Assembly: GCA_948470475.1 (NCBI GenBank)
Contig: OX419335.1
Location: forward strand, 26,844,661-26,908,660
From: Galaxea fascicularis
Taxonomy: Eukaryota > Cnidaria > Anthozoa > Scleractinia > Euphylliidae
Length of the DNA: 64,000 bases
Reading direction: 5' to 3'
The notes beneath the pieces are model-generated. The model ran no database searches. It worked only from the letters and a program-made list of their open reading frames with translations, and was not told the DNA's origin. Shown here in pieces: positions 40,101-53,600 of the stretch. How positions within the stretch are numbered: position 1 is the first letter of the stretch; each line of letters opens with the position of its first letter. The position numbers and the translations under genes were made by a program.

Positions 40101-43100
40101 AATGATCACTTGCAAGTAAAATAGTACTCGTGAGTTTTTCATCTAAGCACGCAAATTTGCATGCTCCGTACAATCCACCAAGCAGCACAACATTACAGAA
40201 TTGCTGAAATGTTTTTCCTGCCGGCCGAGCTTGCGAAAGAGGCAGGAAATGAAGTTCTCTCGCACTAAATGTAAGACCTGGGTACGAGCCAAGATGTCAG
40301 TTTCACGCTTGGTCACGCTTGGTTTTTGTTTTCTTGCCGGACAGTGCAACAGCTTTCCGGCCCTCCCGCACCTTGCCTAGTTCTTGCCTTAAGTTTTTAT
40401 TCGGTAGCTCTCTTCCCGTTGTTGAATGAGACTCTGCTATTGTAATTGTTGCGATGATTGGTAGATTTGATATTTGTCAATAAAGTGCTGTTGCATTGTC
40501 GTGCGGCAGACAAATGGCATTCAGTGTGTGAGAATTGGATGTATTTTCAGTAATTCATCAGTGATAGCGTGTCATCTTCACTATGTATGCCATATTTAGG
40601 TATATTTCAGTTATTTATTCTTTGTCTCTATTATAATAATTTCCAGGCCGCATTCCTCTCCGTCATTTGGTGTACAGAGTGCATTCTTTGCCCGCGAGCA
40701 TGCGTCCTTTGGTCTGGGACTTCGGTCAACTAAAACCTGAAATTGAGAGGCTCTACACAAGCCAAATCGTCAGTAGATTTGTAAGTGGAGTTCATACCTA
40801 TTTCCCCACAGGACAGCATCGCGTTGGAGCATACACTGAGGAAAAGGTTTTTTTCTCCAGTGAAAAGCGATGCGATTTCGTGTGCAAAACGTTTTCTTTC
40901 ATTGTAGATCCTTAAATCAATCTCCTTTGTCGTTGTCACTATTTCATTTGCTTTCGTTTTTTGTATTATCTATAGACGTCCGTTCATTGATACATTTATT
41001 CATTGCTATTCTTGCAGTTGTTCGGACTTTTTTTTGTTTTAAATATGTGTCGAGGATCATTCATTCATGCATTCATGCCTGCATTCACATTCATTCGTTC
41101 GTTCATCATTATTTATTTATTTATTTTCTTTAGAGCAGTTGTTCATTCATTCATTCATTCATTCATCTTTGTTAAGAATCAATAATCTTGTTAAATACGT
41201 CAAAATCCTGACTGTTTCCTTATTCGAACCTTTCTTTCAAGGTTCTTCAGGAAAAACTCATTCCAGGGGACGTGCCATTGGTAAAGGCTCTGACAGCAGT
41301 GCTTACTGCTTCACAGCGTTACATGAGACATCAAACGGTAAATTCCCTGTGACCGTCGGACAGTAGGAATAGTGCGTCGGCTGCAACCTTAGGGGAGATA
41401 GTTTTTTATTCTCTCAAACATACTTAGGCTTTCTTGTTAATAATAACTTTATTTAAGTCTCAAATCGTTCTAGCTGAACACGAGTGCTCTACTAATTGGG
41501 GAGACTGTTAATCAAATAAACTTTAAATTAAATCAAATGTTGGTTTTTGAAGAGAGGGGAAAACCGGAGTACCCGGAGAAAAACCTCTCGGAGCAGAGTA
41601 GAGAACCAACAAACTCAGCCCACTTATGACGCCGAGTCCGGGAATCGAACCCGGGAAACATTGGTGGAAGGCGAGCGCTCTCACCACTGCGCCAACCCTG
41701 CTTTCCCTTTCCTTATTCGAGGTTGTATATTTGTATGAGTCTTTGGTCATTTTTTGTTTTCACTGCGAGCAGTCAGCTTTCTTTATTTTGTAGTGTGCAT
41801 TGGATCTAGTAAGAGGCGAGCGCGGGCATAATTTGACCGGCCGAGTGATGATAGGAAAAGAGCAAAACTGATCGCAATCCATTTTTTTGTTTTGCCTTCT
41901 TCCCTTGTTATGCATGGCAATTGTTGGTTCGTGCACTTTTACTCTGTAAGAATTCTCTGCAATGTTCCCCAGTTTAAAAGTGAGAAAATTGCACCTATTG
42001 CGCAGTTTTCCTTTCGCTACTCGTCCATCATTTACGCCGGTTGATGGGTCAGTTTTATCTCAAATGAGTGAAATTAGCTTATTTTAACAGGACGAATGCA
42101 GCTTTGTCAGCCTTCGAGATGTTGAGCGTGCAATGAGAGTGATGGTTTGGTTCTACAATCACCGTGACGACCTCAATCCCCTGATGGATGAAGAAGAAAG
42201 TGACGAGGAGGAGTATGATGACAGCGATGGTGATGATGATGAAGAGGACGAAGAAGATGTTTTGGATCAGGTACGCGCTATTGACAACAGGTCGTCTTAT
42301 TTTTCACTTTGTCATTCTTTTAGTCTTTTGATAATTTCTTTGTTCCTTTTCCTTTGGTCATCAGTACTTGTTTTTTCTCTATTTTAAAGACCATTTTTGT
42401 TGTTTTGTGATATCTAGTTGATATTCTTTTAAATAAGGGCCCGATTACATGGCGAATTTCAGCCCGGTTAACCGGGCTGAAATTTTGTTGCGATTACATG
42501 ATGAACTTCAGCCCGGGCTGAAATATTAGTCTCGGCACCAAATATGAAATTTGGCGCGAAGAGTCTCGGGAAAATCAGGCAGCCATGTTATTTCCTGCTT
42601 TTCAGCCCGGGCTGAAATTTCTTTTCGATTACATGAGATTTTTTCAGCCCGGGGCGCAGTTCAGCCCGGGCTGAAAATCCTAGCCCGGTTTGGTCAAACC
42701 GGGCTAGGATTTTCAGCCCGGGCTGAATTTCGCCCCGGGCTGAAAAAATCTCCATGTAATCGACAATTTGATTTTCAGAGGATTTGTTTCAGAAGCCGGG
42801 ATGAAATTTCAGCCCGGTTAACCGGGCTGAAATTCGCCATGTAATCGGGCCCTTAACCGGGCTGAAATTCGCCATGTGATCGGGCCCTAAGCCGGCAGAA
42901 CAAGATGTAACCGGACTCCTTGTCCTCCGGCAGACCCAGCTACTGAGGGAGAAACTTCGGTTTAAAGCACATGCAACTAAAACACAAGACATGTGGCAAA
43001 AGTTCCGTGATGTGCAAAATCTCCTAAAGAAGAAAATACGTGAAGCTCCTCAAAATTTCTTCAATAAGGCTCTTTCATCCAAAAAGCCCAAAGAGGTATG

Positions 43101-46100
43101 GTAGGTTATCTACCGTGTACTGCACCCAAACCCCACACCTTTGAGGTGCAATGTAGATTCCCTCAACGACTACTTTGCAAGTACAGCTAAGAGGACCGCT
43201 GGTGTTGAAACATCGGATACTTAAGAAGGTCTCATAGACTTCGTAGATGTATTACTTCCCGAAGAGTGTCTGACCCAGGAAATGACACCTTTACCTTAAG
43301 GCCTGTTACATTCCATGACGTTTCACGTGAGCTGAAGCTCCTACGGTCTGACACATCAACTTGCCCTGACCTAACTCCAGCAAAACTTTTGAAGCTGAAT
43401 AAATTGCGTGCCCTTTGACTAACATAATTAATTCAATCATTTAATTGTGTGACTTTCCAGATAAATGGAAACAAGCTCGTATAACTCCAATCCCAAAGGT
43501 GGATAGTTCTCAAGATAACAATGATTTTCGACCAATCTCTATATTCCCTGTTTTGTCTAAAATCTGCGAGAGGCTTATTCACAACCAAGTTGTTGAGTTT
43601 TTGGAAAATAACCATCTACTTGAGGATAACATTTCTGGATTTAGGAAAGGCCACTCAACACATCTGTTTTTATTACGTATACGTGATGGCATATTAATAT
43701 TGAAAGCATAAAACCGGAGTGAATGCACTCTGCTTGTCTTAGCTGACTTCTCGAAGGCTTTTCACACTGTAAAGTATAGGTCTATTGTTGTAGAAAATGA
43801 ATGCTCTTGGATTCTCAAGGTCATACCTTAAATGGACAGTCAACTACTTGTGTGGAAGAGAGCAGTTTGTTCAAATTGATGACCGTATTTTAAAAGCATT
43901 AGCTTGGGAGTCCCACAAGGCTCGATCATGGGTCCTCTCATTGTCAACTTATATATTGCTGATCTACAAGGGAAAAGTGATTGTGCTTGCTATCAATATG
44001 CTGATGATACAACCATATATCAAGCATCGAAGCCTGGTGAACTTGCATCTTGTACTACCTTAGTGCGACGTAATGTGGATAAACTTCAGTGCTGGGCGAA
44101 CGAAGCTAATCTGGTCCTAAATCCTTGCAAAAGGAAGTACATGTTATTATCTTCAAGTAAACTTTCTTCCTATCACGAACTTAACAACACTGACGTTGAT
44201 CTAAGAGTTGGAACTACATCTTTAGAACGTGACCTGCATTGACCACCACATTAATTAAATGTGAAGTAAATGCTAAGCAAGTCTCAGCCTCTTGCTTTCA
44301 CACTCTTGGAATCTCAAAGGAATTGAGGAATTTTCTTCCATTTAACATTCGTAAACAGTTAGTTCAGGCCCTATAGTACTTTCCAAGTTGTATTATAATT
44401 GGTGGAACAGAGAATTAACTCTGAAGTGTAAATTAAAGTGCTAATAGAAACCCATGAAAAACCCACTGGGCGTTAGCCCTAGTAAAGGGTATCAGGGAAC
44501 CACACGAGGCAAAGAAAAAGTTCTTATGACCTCGGTGGGAATCGAACCCACGACCTCCGGATTAGATCTACCGTTGCTCTGCCGACTAAGCTACGAGGTC
44601 GGACAGAGAACGTCGGGGACGATTGAGATGGTGAATCGCGGCGAAGAGAAAGTAAGGGTACATATATATGTTGTGCCGCGTAGCACTATAAACACATACA
44701 AGTGGCGGAACAGAGAATTAACTCTGGAATGTAAATTAAAGTGCTAATAGAAACCCATGAAAAACCCACTGGGCGTTAGCCCTAGTAAAGGGTATCAGGG
44801 AACCACACGAGGCAAAGAAAAAATTCTTGTGACCTCGGTGGGAATCGAACCCACGACCTCCGGATTAGATCTACCGTTGCTCTGCCGACTAAGCTACGAG
44901 GTCGGACAGAGAACGTCGGGGACGATTAAGATGGTGAATCGCGGCGAAGAGAAAGTAAGGGTACATATATATGTTGTGCCTCGTAGCAATATAAACACAT
45001 ACAAGTGGTGGAACAGAGAATTAACTCTGAAGTGTAAATTAAAGTGCTAATAGAAACTCATGAAAACCCCCCTGGGCGTTAGCCCTAGTAAAGGGTATTA
45101 GGGAACCACACGCAGATACATTTTATAGTGCTACGCGGCACAACATATATATGTACCCTTACTTTCTCTTCGCTGCGTCCCCGACTTTCTCTGTCCGACC
45201 TCGTAGCTTTGTTCCACCACTTGTATGTGTTTATAGTGCTACGCGGCACAACATATATATGTATTATAATTGTGTTGTTTATCATAATCTACGACATTAC
45301 TTTGTTAAACGCCTACAAAGAATTCAAACATCATGTGCGAGCTTTGTTGTAGGTAAACTTGTTGAAAGATAGGATATCATAAAGCTAAATTTCTTACCCG
45401 TTAAAGAACACATTGAATGGCCGTTGTTAAAGTCAGTTCACAAGGCGATTTTTTCTCATGAATGGCCAAGTTACTTGCGACTGAAGCTCACTCTTTCTCA
45501 TTTAGGATCTCGATGACGTCACGCGTGCCCTCGTACTTTCCATCGGCGTGTGTTACCATGCGCGACTTCAAGAAAGAGATCACTTCCGTCATGCCATAGC
45601 TCCAAGCTTTTCTTATCCTTGTCAGCTCCCAGGTGGACATCAGCGCATTCTGCAAGAAATAACAAGGTATGTTGGGGTTAATTTCTGGACTATTCCAACG
45701 CATATCCCTGTCCAGAATCCAAGGAGTCCCTGTACGGGCAATTTTTGATGCTTTGTTGTTGGAGGCCAACATAGGTTTTCCCTTGTGCCAGTTTTTATAA
45801 TGCAGTGGACATGTTCAATATGATCTTCGAATAAGGCCTTTTCTTACATTGTTTCGAGCCATAAGCGGCAGTAATTAAAGGTGTTTTCAGCCGTACATCA
45901 TTTTTCACAGTACTAAGGACAAGTCGAAATATGTGAAAATGATCAGTGCAAGTATCAGAACAACCAGAGACAACTAGCTGCCCTCTTCAAATTGAATTCT
46001 CTCGTACTATAGTTTTAGCTCCGTGAATGGTGAAAGAGTGTAAATCGTTACAGAGGTGATGAATTCTCTCCATTCCATAAAATCTTTATATTGCACAATT

Positions 46101-47598
46101 GCACGTGTACTTTAAATGCGGTTTGCGCTCTCCATCTAATTTAAAAAAGCGGACATTTGTCGTGGACAGTTGATTGTGTGTTAAACGTATGCTCCGAAGC
46201 TTTAGTTGGCTGAATACAAAAACTATAAAATAGTATACCGAAGGGGATGGTGTGTCCAGCAAACGAGGAACGCTTCTGACAGTTCTTGCAATGTTTAAAA
46301 AGAAAAAGATATATTTACAGTTTTAAAGCATTATTCCTTTTTTCAGCCAACGGATATTTGTGCTCTATATGCTTCTATGCTTTTGACCTTACCAGATGCC
46401 AGAACGCAGTGTTGAATGAGCTGGAATTAGGTCAGAATATCGCACGTAACAGAGCCTTAAGTGAGAACGTGTTCATGATGGTGGTGTGCATTGAGCTCAG
46501 GATTCCACTGTTTGTGGTTGGTAAACCAGGCAGCTCCAAATCTCTCGCCAAGACAGTTGTGGCTGATAACATGGAGGGTGATGCATCGCGTTCAAATCTC
46601 TTCAAGACCTTCAAACAGGTGATCTGGTGCATTGCTGTAAAGAGTCAGGATTCCTTTCTAACAATTGTCTACCTTAGGCTAATTCCGTGGTACATGCTGC
46701 GGCGAACTCAAATGAATTTGATCCGACAGTTCTATGACTATAGCACGGCGTTGTTGAAACGTCGAATTTGATTCAGTCGCGCCAATTGAAAAATACTATC
46801 AAAAGAAACAAAACAAACTTGTCACACCCTCCAAAATGGGAAACAGAAACACAAGGAAAGACCAGAAGAGAGCACGTCTTTTGAAACCAAGTCATTCTTC
46901 TGCTGTGCGGCACGACAAGGTCTTCCGTGCTAGGTAGTCGTGTCGAACTTATTTCAACCTGTCAAACTGAACGTTTTAAAACATTGTGCTATTGCCGTTT
47001 TGTCAGCAAAAGCCGGAAATCTGCGTTAAATATTCAAATGGCACAACTCATTCTCCTAAAAAGTTCCCTAAAATGGAAATTATCGGACGTATTCCATTCT
47101 TTTTTTATTTCCATTTGAAACGACCGTAAAACTCCTCAACCATTTGGCAAACAAAACTCGCCTTGGTTCTGGTCTGTTTTCGCGCCCTTTATCATAGCTT
47201 TGTCATGAAAAATCTCCATTCGTGCAAATGGTAAAATTTCGTGGTCTAATTTATTCATTGTCTTGTTTTATTACAATGGCTTTGTATTATTACAAGAAGT
47301 ACTAATGTTTCTGTGTATAGATTAGAACCAGCTGTTTTTTGCCGATTTTTGTTAGAAATAATAGTGTGATAAAGTAAAACTAAAATACTACGACGCCTCT
47401 AAAAGAAACTGCAGAATTTTTTTGTTCCTTATGACTCCAAGTAACAGTTGAGCCCCGTGCAAACGCTCGCAACATTGTTGGCCAACAAGACGCAACATTG
47501 TTGGGGCCAAGATGTTGCGAGCGTTTGCACACCATGTTGTGTTGTTGCGTGTTGTTGCGCCTTGTTAGATGTTTGAAACTGGTCAAACTTCATCCAAC

Positions 47599-47632
<34 letters not shown>

Positions 47633-50600
47633 TACAAAACAACAATGTTGCGTCTTGTTGGCCAACAATGTTGCGAGCGTTTGCACGGGGCTTTACGGTA
47701 CGTGCTCCAAAGGAGATTTCTTAAAAATAAAACGGATAAATTGGTTCCAAAGTAACTTTGCATTGGGATTATATTTCCAACCAGGTCCATATGGTGTCAT
47801 ACCAATGCAGCCCTCTTTCAACCACAGACGGGATCAAGGCGACGTTTCGCCAGTGCAGCAACCTACAGAAAGGTAAAAACCCAGACAAGTACGTGTCAGT
47901 AGTGGTGCTAGATGAGGTAGGCCTGGCGGAAGACTCTCCTCTGATGCCCCTGAAAACGCTGCATCCGCTACTGGAGGACGGGGTGGAAGACCAGAAGAGT
48001 GACAGAGTGGCCTTCATTGGAATATCGAACTGGGCTCTGGATCCTGCGAAAATGAATCGCGGTATTATGCTGTCACGTGACCTTCCAGATACCCAGGAAC
48101 TGGTGGAAAGTGCTATGTAAGTAAAGTTCGTCTTGCTTCAAGGAAGGAAGACCGTATCATTACTGAAGCCAGGATACGTTATCCGTATGTAAGGGATACG
48201 TTTGATTAATTAGACAACTTTGATATTTGAAGTACTTTGGCAGTCTTTTACATTAGGAATTGACAGTGTAAATGTTTATTACGAAACCGTGGGTCTAGAT
48301 TTTTTTTTATCATGAACCATATGGTAATTCTCGCCCATAAACGTGAGGTACACTGGTTTAAAACTATTGCAGTAGTTCTTGTAAGAAGCGTAATGTAAGG
48401 CAACAAAAAAAAGTTATGTAGCATCAACAAATTATCGATGTAAATAGACACCCTCCGAACGGGAAGAGAAAGAGACTTGAAGCTATTTTCGCGTTCATAT
48501 CCCTTTTTGTAGTGTGCTGAGTTTATTTAATATGACAACTCGTGACCACTTGCTTCTTCAGGGGCATATGTTCAACTGACGAACGAGTACAATGCTTTGT
48601 CGCTCCGCTCATGAATCCTCTTGCACGGGGTTATGAGAAGCTGTACGGCAGTCAGAGAAAGTCAAAAGCTCTTCGAGAGTCCAAAAAAGATGAGTTCTTT
48701 GGGCTCCGTGATTTTTACAGGTAAAATTGCATTAAAACGTTCATGTAAAATACTGGAGCATTGTTACGCGGCAACTCTTTCCGTTCAAATTCCCTTGGAC
48801 TGACACTCTTCTATTCTACCATATTCATTGGAATGTTTTTCATTTGCCCCAAGCCTTGTGAAAATGGTGTACAAAATTGCCGAGAAGCTGGGACGTGAGC
48901 CAGATTGGCCAGAGATCGAACATGCCATTAGAAGGAACTTCGGTGGATTGGATGAGATGGATCCTGTTAAAGTCTTCAGGAGACAGTTCAAATATCTGAG
49001 AAACCACACGGTGAGAAGATCTGGAAACTACTTGATTTTGTCTTTGCTTTGCTTGCCACTGATTTTTCTCACTTCGTTTCGTTCTCTCTCTCTTCACCTT
49101 GCGTATATGCGTTATTCACCGAACTGACACAATTGCGAAAACTAAATGGGAATTCTACAAGGGCTCAAGGTGGACTAAACTAATTTTCCTCTGTTGTAGA
49201 GGAGAGAAAATCACGATGCGTTCTCTGCAGTGAACCTGATCAAAGCCAGTCTAGAACGTGAAATCTCCAGAGGGGCAGAGGGAAGAGACAGTCAGAAAGT
49301 GGATAACACGAAGAGAGGGTAAAATAAATAAAAGGCACAAGTGGAAGTGTGCTTGAACTTTTCAGAGTGCTTGATACGTCAGCACTCGGATGGTTTTGTC
49401 ATACTATGAGTTAGAGTCCTGTTAGAGCCTTACTAGTTGCCATTATCTCCCTCTCGTTTAGAGGCAAAGGTGTGAAAGGGCCCTAAACGGCTCATTAGTT
49501 GAAAACATTCGATTTTCCGTCCGACGCATTTATTTTATTCTGACAACACGAGGAATGACGCCATTACGAAAAGATGTCCTGTATCCGTTTGGTATACGGT
49601 GCCGGCTTAGATTGGCCGAACTTATACTAGAGACAAATTATCCGTCTAGACGAATTATCCGTCAGACGGATAATTTGTCCAAGTATAAATCCGAAGACGA
49701 ATTTTGACGAAGAATTTGTAATTACTTTCGAGGAAGCAGTGGCTTTTCCGGACCCATCTCGAAACAGGCATCCCAGGAAACCTTGCGAAAATATAGAAAT
49801 CAGTCCGTCTTATGTGGAAACTTCGTCAATAAACCGTCTACGTTCCGTCTAGATATAAATTTAGGGGCCGTTCACACTTAGCTCGTTTTAGGATCGAATT
49901 AGTTTAGACCAATCCGAAACTGATCCGAAGCCACTTTCCTTGATTGTTCATACTATATATGACTAAACAGACGAAGTGTTCTCGAGGGACTGGGCTTAAG
50001 TTGTAGTAATTAAAGATGGCGGAGTTAGGAGTGACAGCAGGACTTACAACGATGGACTTAAGGCAGAGGTTTGAAAAACGGCAAATGGTAGCAAGAAAAC
50101 TTCATGCAATTATTCGACGCTACGTTCGACGAAGACAGAGGAAGATCTCTCTGTTTATATTGTTTATCGGCAAATGTTTGAGAGATCGAGCACGACAAAG
50201 GCGATTCTGGATTGAGCCAAGTAGAGGGAAAAGTCTGTATTGGGAAGAAGCAGTAAGCCAGTGGAAAGATGATACGCTTTGGCTCGAAAACTTTCGAATC
50301 TCGAGACAGTCCTTTCTCTTTATTTGTCATGGGTTACAGGACACTCTGAAGAGGAAAGATACAAGATTTAGGAAAGCAATAACTGTTGAAAAGAGTAAAG
50401 CCATCTGTCTTTGGTATCTTGCCACTGTAGAAGATCTGCGTTCCCTTGGTTGGAGATTTGATGTTGGAAAAGTACTGTCTGCCAAGTAGTAAACGAAGTC
50501 TGCCAGGCTATTGTAGATGTGCTTTTGCCGGGTATAATCAAATGGCCCACTGGAGATGACTTAAAGACAGTTATAGAAGGCTTCAAGACAACGTGGCGTT

Positions 50601-53600
50601 TCCCTCAGTGCGCGGGAGCAATTGATGGAACTCATATACCTATTGTTGCCCCAAAGGAATGTCCAGCTGATTACTATAATCGCAAAGGTTTTTATTACCT
50701 TGTGATGCAGGTTGTTGTGGACCATACGTACAGGTGAGGTGTCAATTGATTTTAAAATAAGGCTACACTGCCTTTTTTTTCAGACTCAGTAACGGAAGTG
50801 GAAGTGCGCAAGTCCTTGACATCATCATTAAGTGTTATTCTCATGTTATAGGTTCACCGACGTGTACATCAAATGGCCAGGAAGGGTACATGATGCACGT
50901 GTCTTTAGCAATTCAGGCTTGTATTTAAAGGGTCAACAGGGAGACCTGTTTCCGGATGTGAGTGCCAGATAGTCATTTTGCCTTAATGTTACTTCAACAC
51001 ATAATATCTGATGATCAAGTGCAAGTCATTCATGGAAGTTGTAAAATTTATTTCACTTTTTTAGAATGCGTTTGTGAGAACATGTTCAAGGGCTTCCCTT
51101 AAATAGAGAATAATTGTTTGTACTTCCCAAGTTGATGAACTATGATCACAATTCTATTCTGTTTAGTGGACTGAGGGTGTTCATGGATTTGATGTTCCCC
51201 TGGTGATAATTGGGGATGCTGCTTATCCCTTGTTACCCTGGTTAATGAAGGGATTTCAAGACAGTGGCGAGTTGACCATGGAACAACAACAGTTCAATTC
51301 AGTTCTGAGCATTGCCAGAATGGTGGTGGAGGGAGCCTTAGGGCGTTTAAAGGGTCGTTTCCGCTGCCTCCTTAAAAGAAATGATACTACATTGAAATAT
51401 TTGCCTGTTAAGATTGCTGCGTGTTGTGTTTTACATAACATTTCTGAGACAAGAGGGGATGATTTTCAGGAGGAATGTGGGATACATGTAAATGATGACC
51501 ATGATAATGAAAGCATTGCCAGTACTGCAACCCAAGGAGACACAACAGCACAAGAAATTAGACGAGCGTTGACTGTTTTAATAAATGAACAAGTGCAACT
51601 GCTTTAAAGAATGTTAAGTCATTCCAGATAGAAAACCTTCTATAAACAGCTTAAAATTAACAACCTATGCGAACATTTTAACTAGGGAGGAAGGTTCACA
51701 GGGTCAAGGACTGTTCCTGTATTGACTGTCACCCAACCTGAATGCTTAAAGCATTGTACAAATTTAACTGCTGTGAAGTATGTAAAACCGTTGTGAAAAA
51801 ATCCTTAACACGACTTTTCAACAAGCATCTGAGCAAGTGTCACAGTCTTTTTTTCACAGCCTGTACAAGGTTTGGCTGGTCTCTTCATCATAAACGAACT
51901 GCTGAGTATGGGCAGTATTCTGACCAGCAATAGCTCTGGCCAACAGAGCCATTGAATCTGTGTATGCTTGAAGCTCCAGCTTTCTGAGATCAACATCATC
52001 TTTACTTTGTTGTTCAATCAATGTTAGGAATTTATCATCAGCCTCTTTTTGGTGGCTTGTAAAATCAGCAAGAACGTTTTCATACCCAGCCTGTTTAGAT
52101 AATTTTCGTTTTCGTTGGTTGTTTGCCTTTTTCCCTTCCCCTGTGCCAGTTTTGGCATTCTTGTTCCTATTTTCCGGCAGCTGGTCTTGCACCAAGGGCC
52201 CTTCCTGTGGATCATCGTCACCTGTTATAACATAAACAAGAATTTATTTATGCTTGGTTTTGGTATTCATGTGGATTTATTAACATAATGATTATTGTTG
52301 TCATCGTAACAAACTATTTCAGTGTGATTTCATGTAACAGCTTAGGCAAGAATTCGTGTTCCTTATACACTACGTTGCTTCTGGTTGCTCAGAAATGTTT
52401 GCTGCTTTGACAAGGAGCTTCTACTTTACAGGTCGCTTAAAAGGCAGGGGTAGGATAAGTTTTCTTTTCTTCTATTTTGGTATAAGGACTTCTTGACCAA
52501 CAAGAATACATTTCTCTATTGAACACATTTTTTGTATTAGGTGCTAAGCCTGAGTTTTGAAGGTAAAATCTACAGTACCTCCTTCCAATAAGGTTTCCAT
52601 CTCATTAACTATAGCCATCTCAAAATTACAGTAATAATAATAGTTTATAATAGTTTATTGATATCCCTCTCGCAGCCTAAAAGGCTGAATTACAAGGATG
52701 GTCAGTGACAATAGCACAAGACACTACGGTATAAAGACAGTCAGATAAATAATGATATAACTATGATTAAAGCACAAATAACAGAGAAAACATAACAGAG
52801 AAAAGGATTACAACTGGTCTTGATACTTAATGGTGCAGAAATCTGCGAAACGCTTTGTCTTGGGGACAAAGCGCACCGGAACACGTTCGCCTGATCGGAG
52901 GCAGTACGGCCTGTCAATTGACACGCGAGGAATTAATGGCTTAAGGACAGGAGACGAACGGCAATCACGCTTGATAAAATTTATGCAAGCTTCTTCCCTT
53001 CTTTGGGAAAGGGCAGTGATGTCAGATTGAATTAGGGCTTCGTCATAGTGACAGTTCGGCAGAATCAGGCAGTGTCTTATTGTGAACTGATTGCTAACCT
53101 TCTTCAGTAAAGCCGCACCGAGGACACTGCCCAAAAGGTGTACTCCTGCTGTCTGAATTTCGCTTTTGTACTCACAATTTGGGCATATTTTCTCTTGGAT
53201 TTTACCTTCACCGTATTTTGCAACCATTTCTGAATATAGAAACAAAAATCAGTGTTAGTGTGGTTATTATTTGTTAAAGCTGCTATTGTAAGCCAGCACA
53301 CGTCATTTACGATCCCGCGCGTGAATGTTTAGCCCTTCGTTTGAGCCCTGCATTTGAGCCCGTTGTAGGACGAAGGGCAAATGCTCGAACTGTCAGCTTT
53401 CAAGTCTCGGAGAGATTTCCGCACAACCACATACAGTCATTAATTATACATACATCACTGTCATACTAACTCTGTTCAAAATCAAATAGAGTCACAAATT
53501 GCATGAATAATTGATGTATGGGGCTGTGCAGAAGCTGGCTAAGGTAAATAGATATGCAAGGCTTGAAATAAATAGATTTATACCGAACATCCATTCCCCT

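Larger units (their letters stand above)
44401..45260. repeat. 860-bp insertion of tandem 303-bp tRNA-like units plus an inverted piece
   Basis: Direct units start at 44401, 44704 and 45007 (period 303 bp; the third is partial). A partial inverted unit lies at about 45116-45260. The whole is flanked by an 11-bp duplication GTATTATAATT (44390-44400 and 45261-45271), cutting the LINE open. Each full unit holds a minus-strand tRNA-like sequence. Confidence 0.9.
42888..45495 (+). mobile_element. Non-LTR retrotransposon (CR1/Jockey-like) remnant interrupted by a tRNA-like array
   Basis: The first part carries a degenerate segment before the polymerase ([20 protein letters not shown]). Reverse transcriptase motifs follow: [67 protein letters not shown] and QYADDTTIY. 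Frames are broken several times. The C-terminal tail ([17 protein letters not shown], then [19 protein letters not shown]) resumes after the insertion at 44401-45260 and runs to about 10 bp before the exon 27 acceptor. Inactive copy. Confidence 0.85.

Noticed and set aside
44528..44903. Two functional tRNA genes
   Set aside because: Boxes A and B are intact, but the anticodon arm does not pair and position 33 is not T in any reading, and the sequences sit in a repeated array.
44454..45050. Two open frames of 97 codons, nearly identical
   Set aside because: They are two copies of the 303-bp tRNA-like unit; because 303 is divisible by three, the same chance frame recurs.
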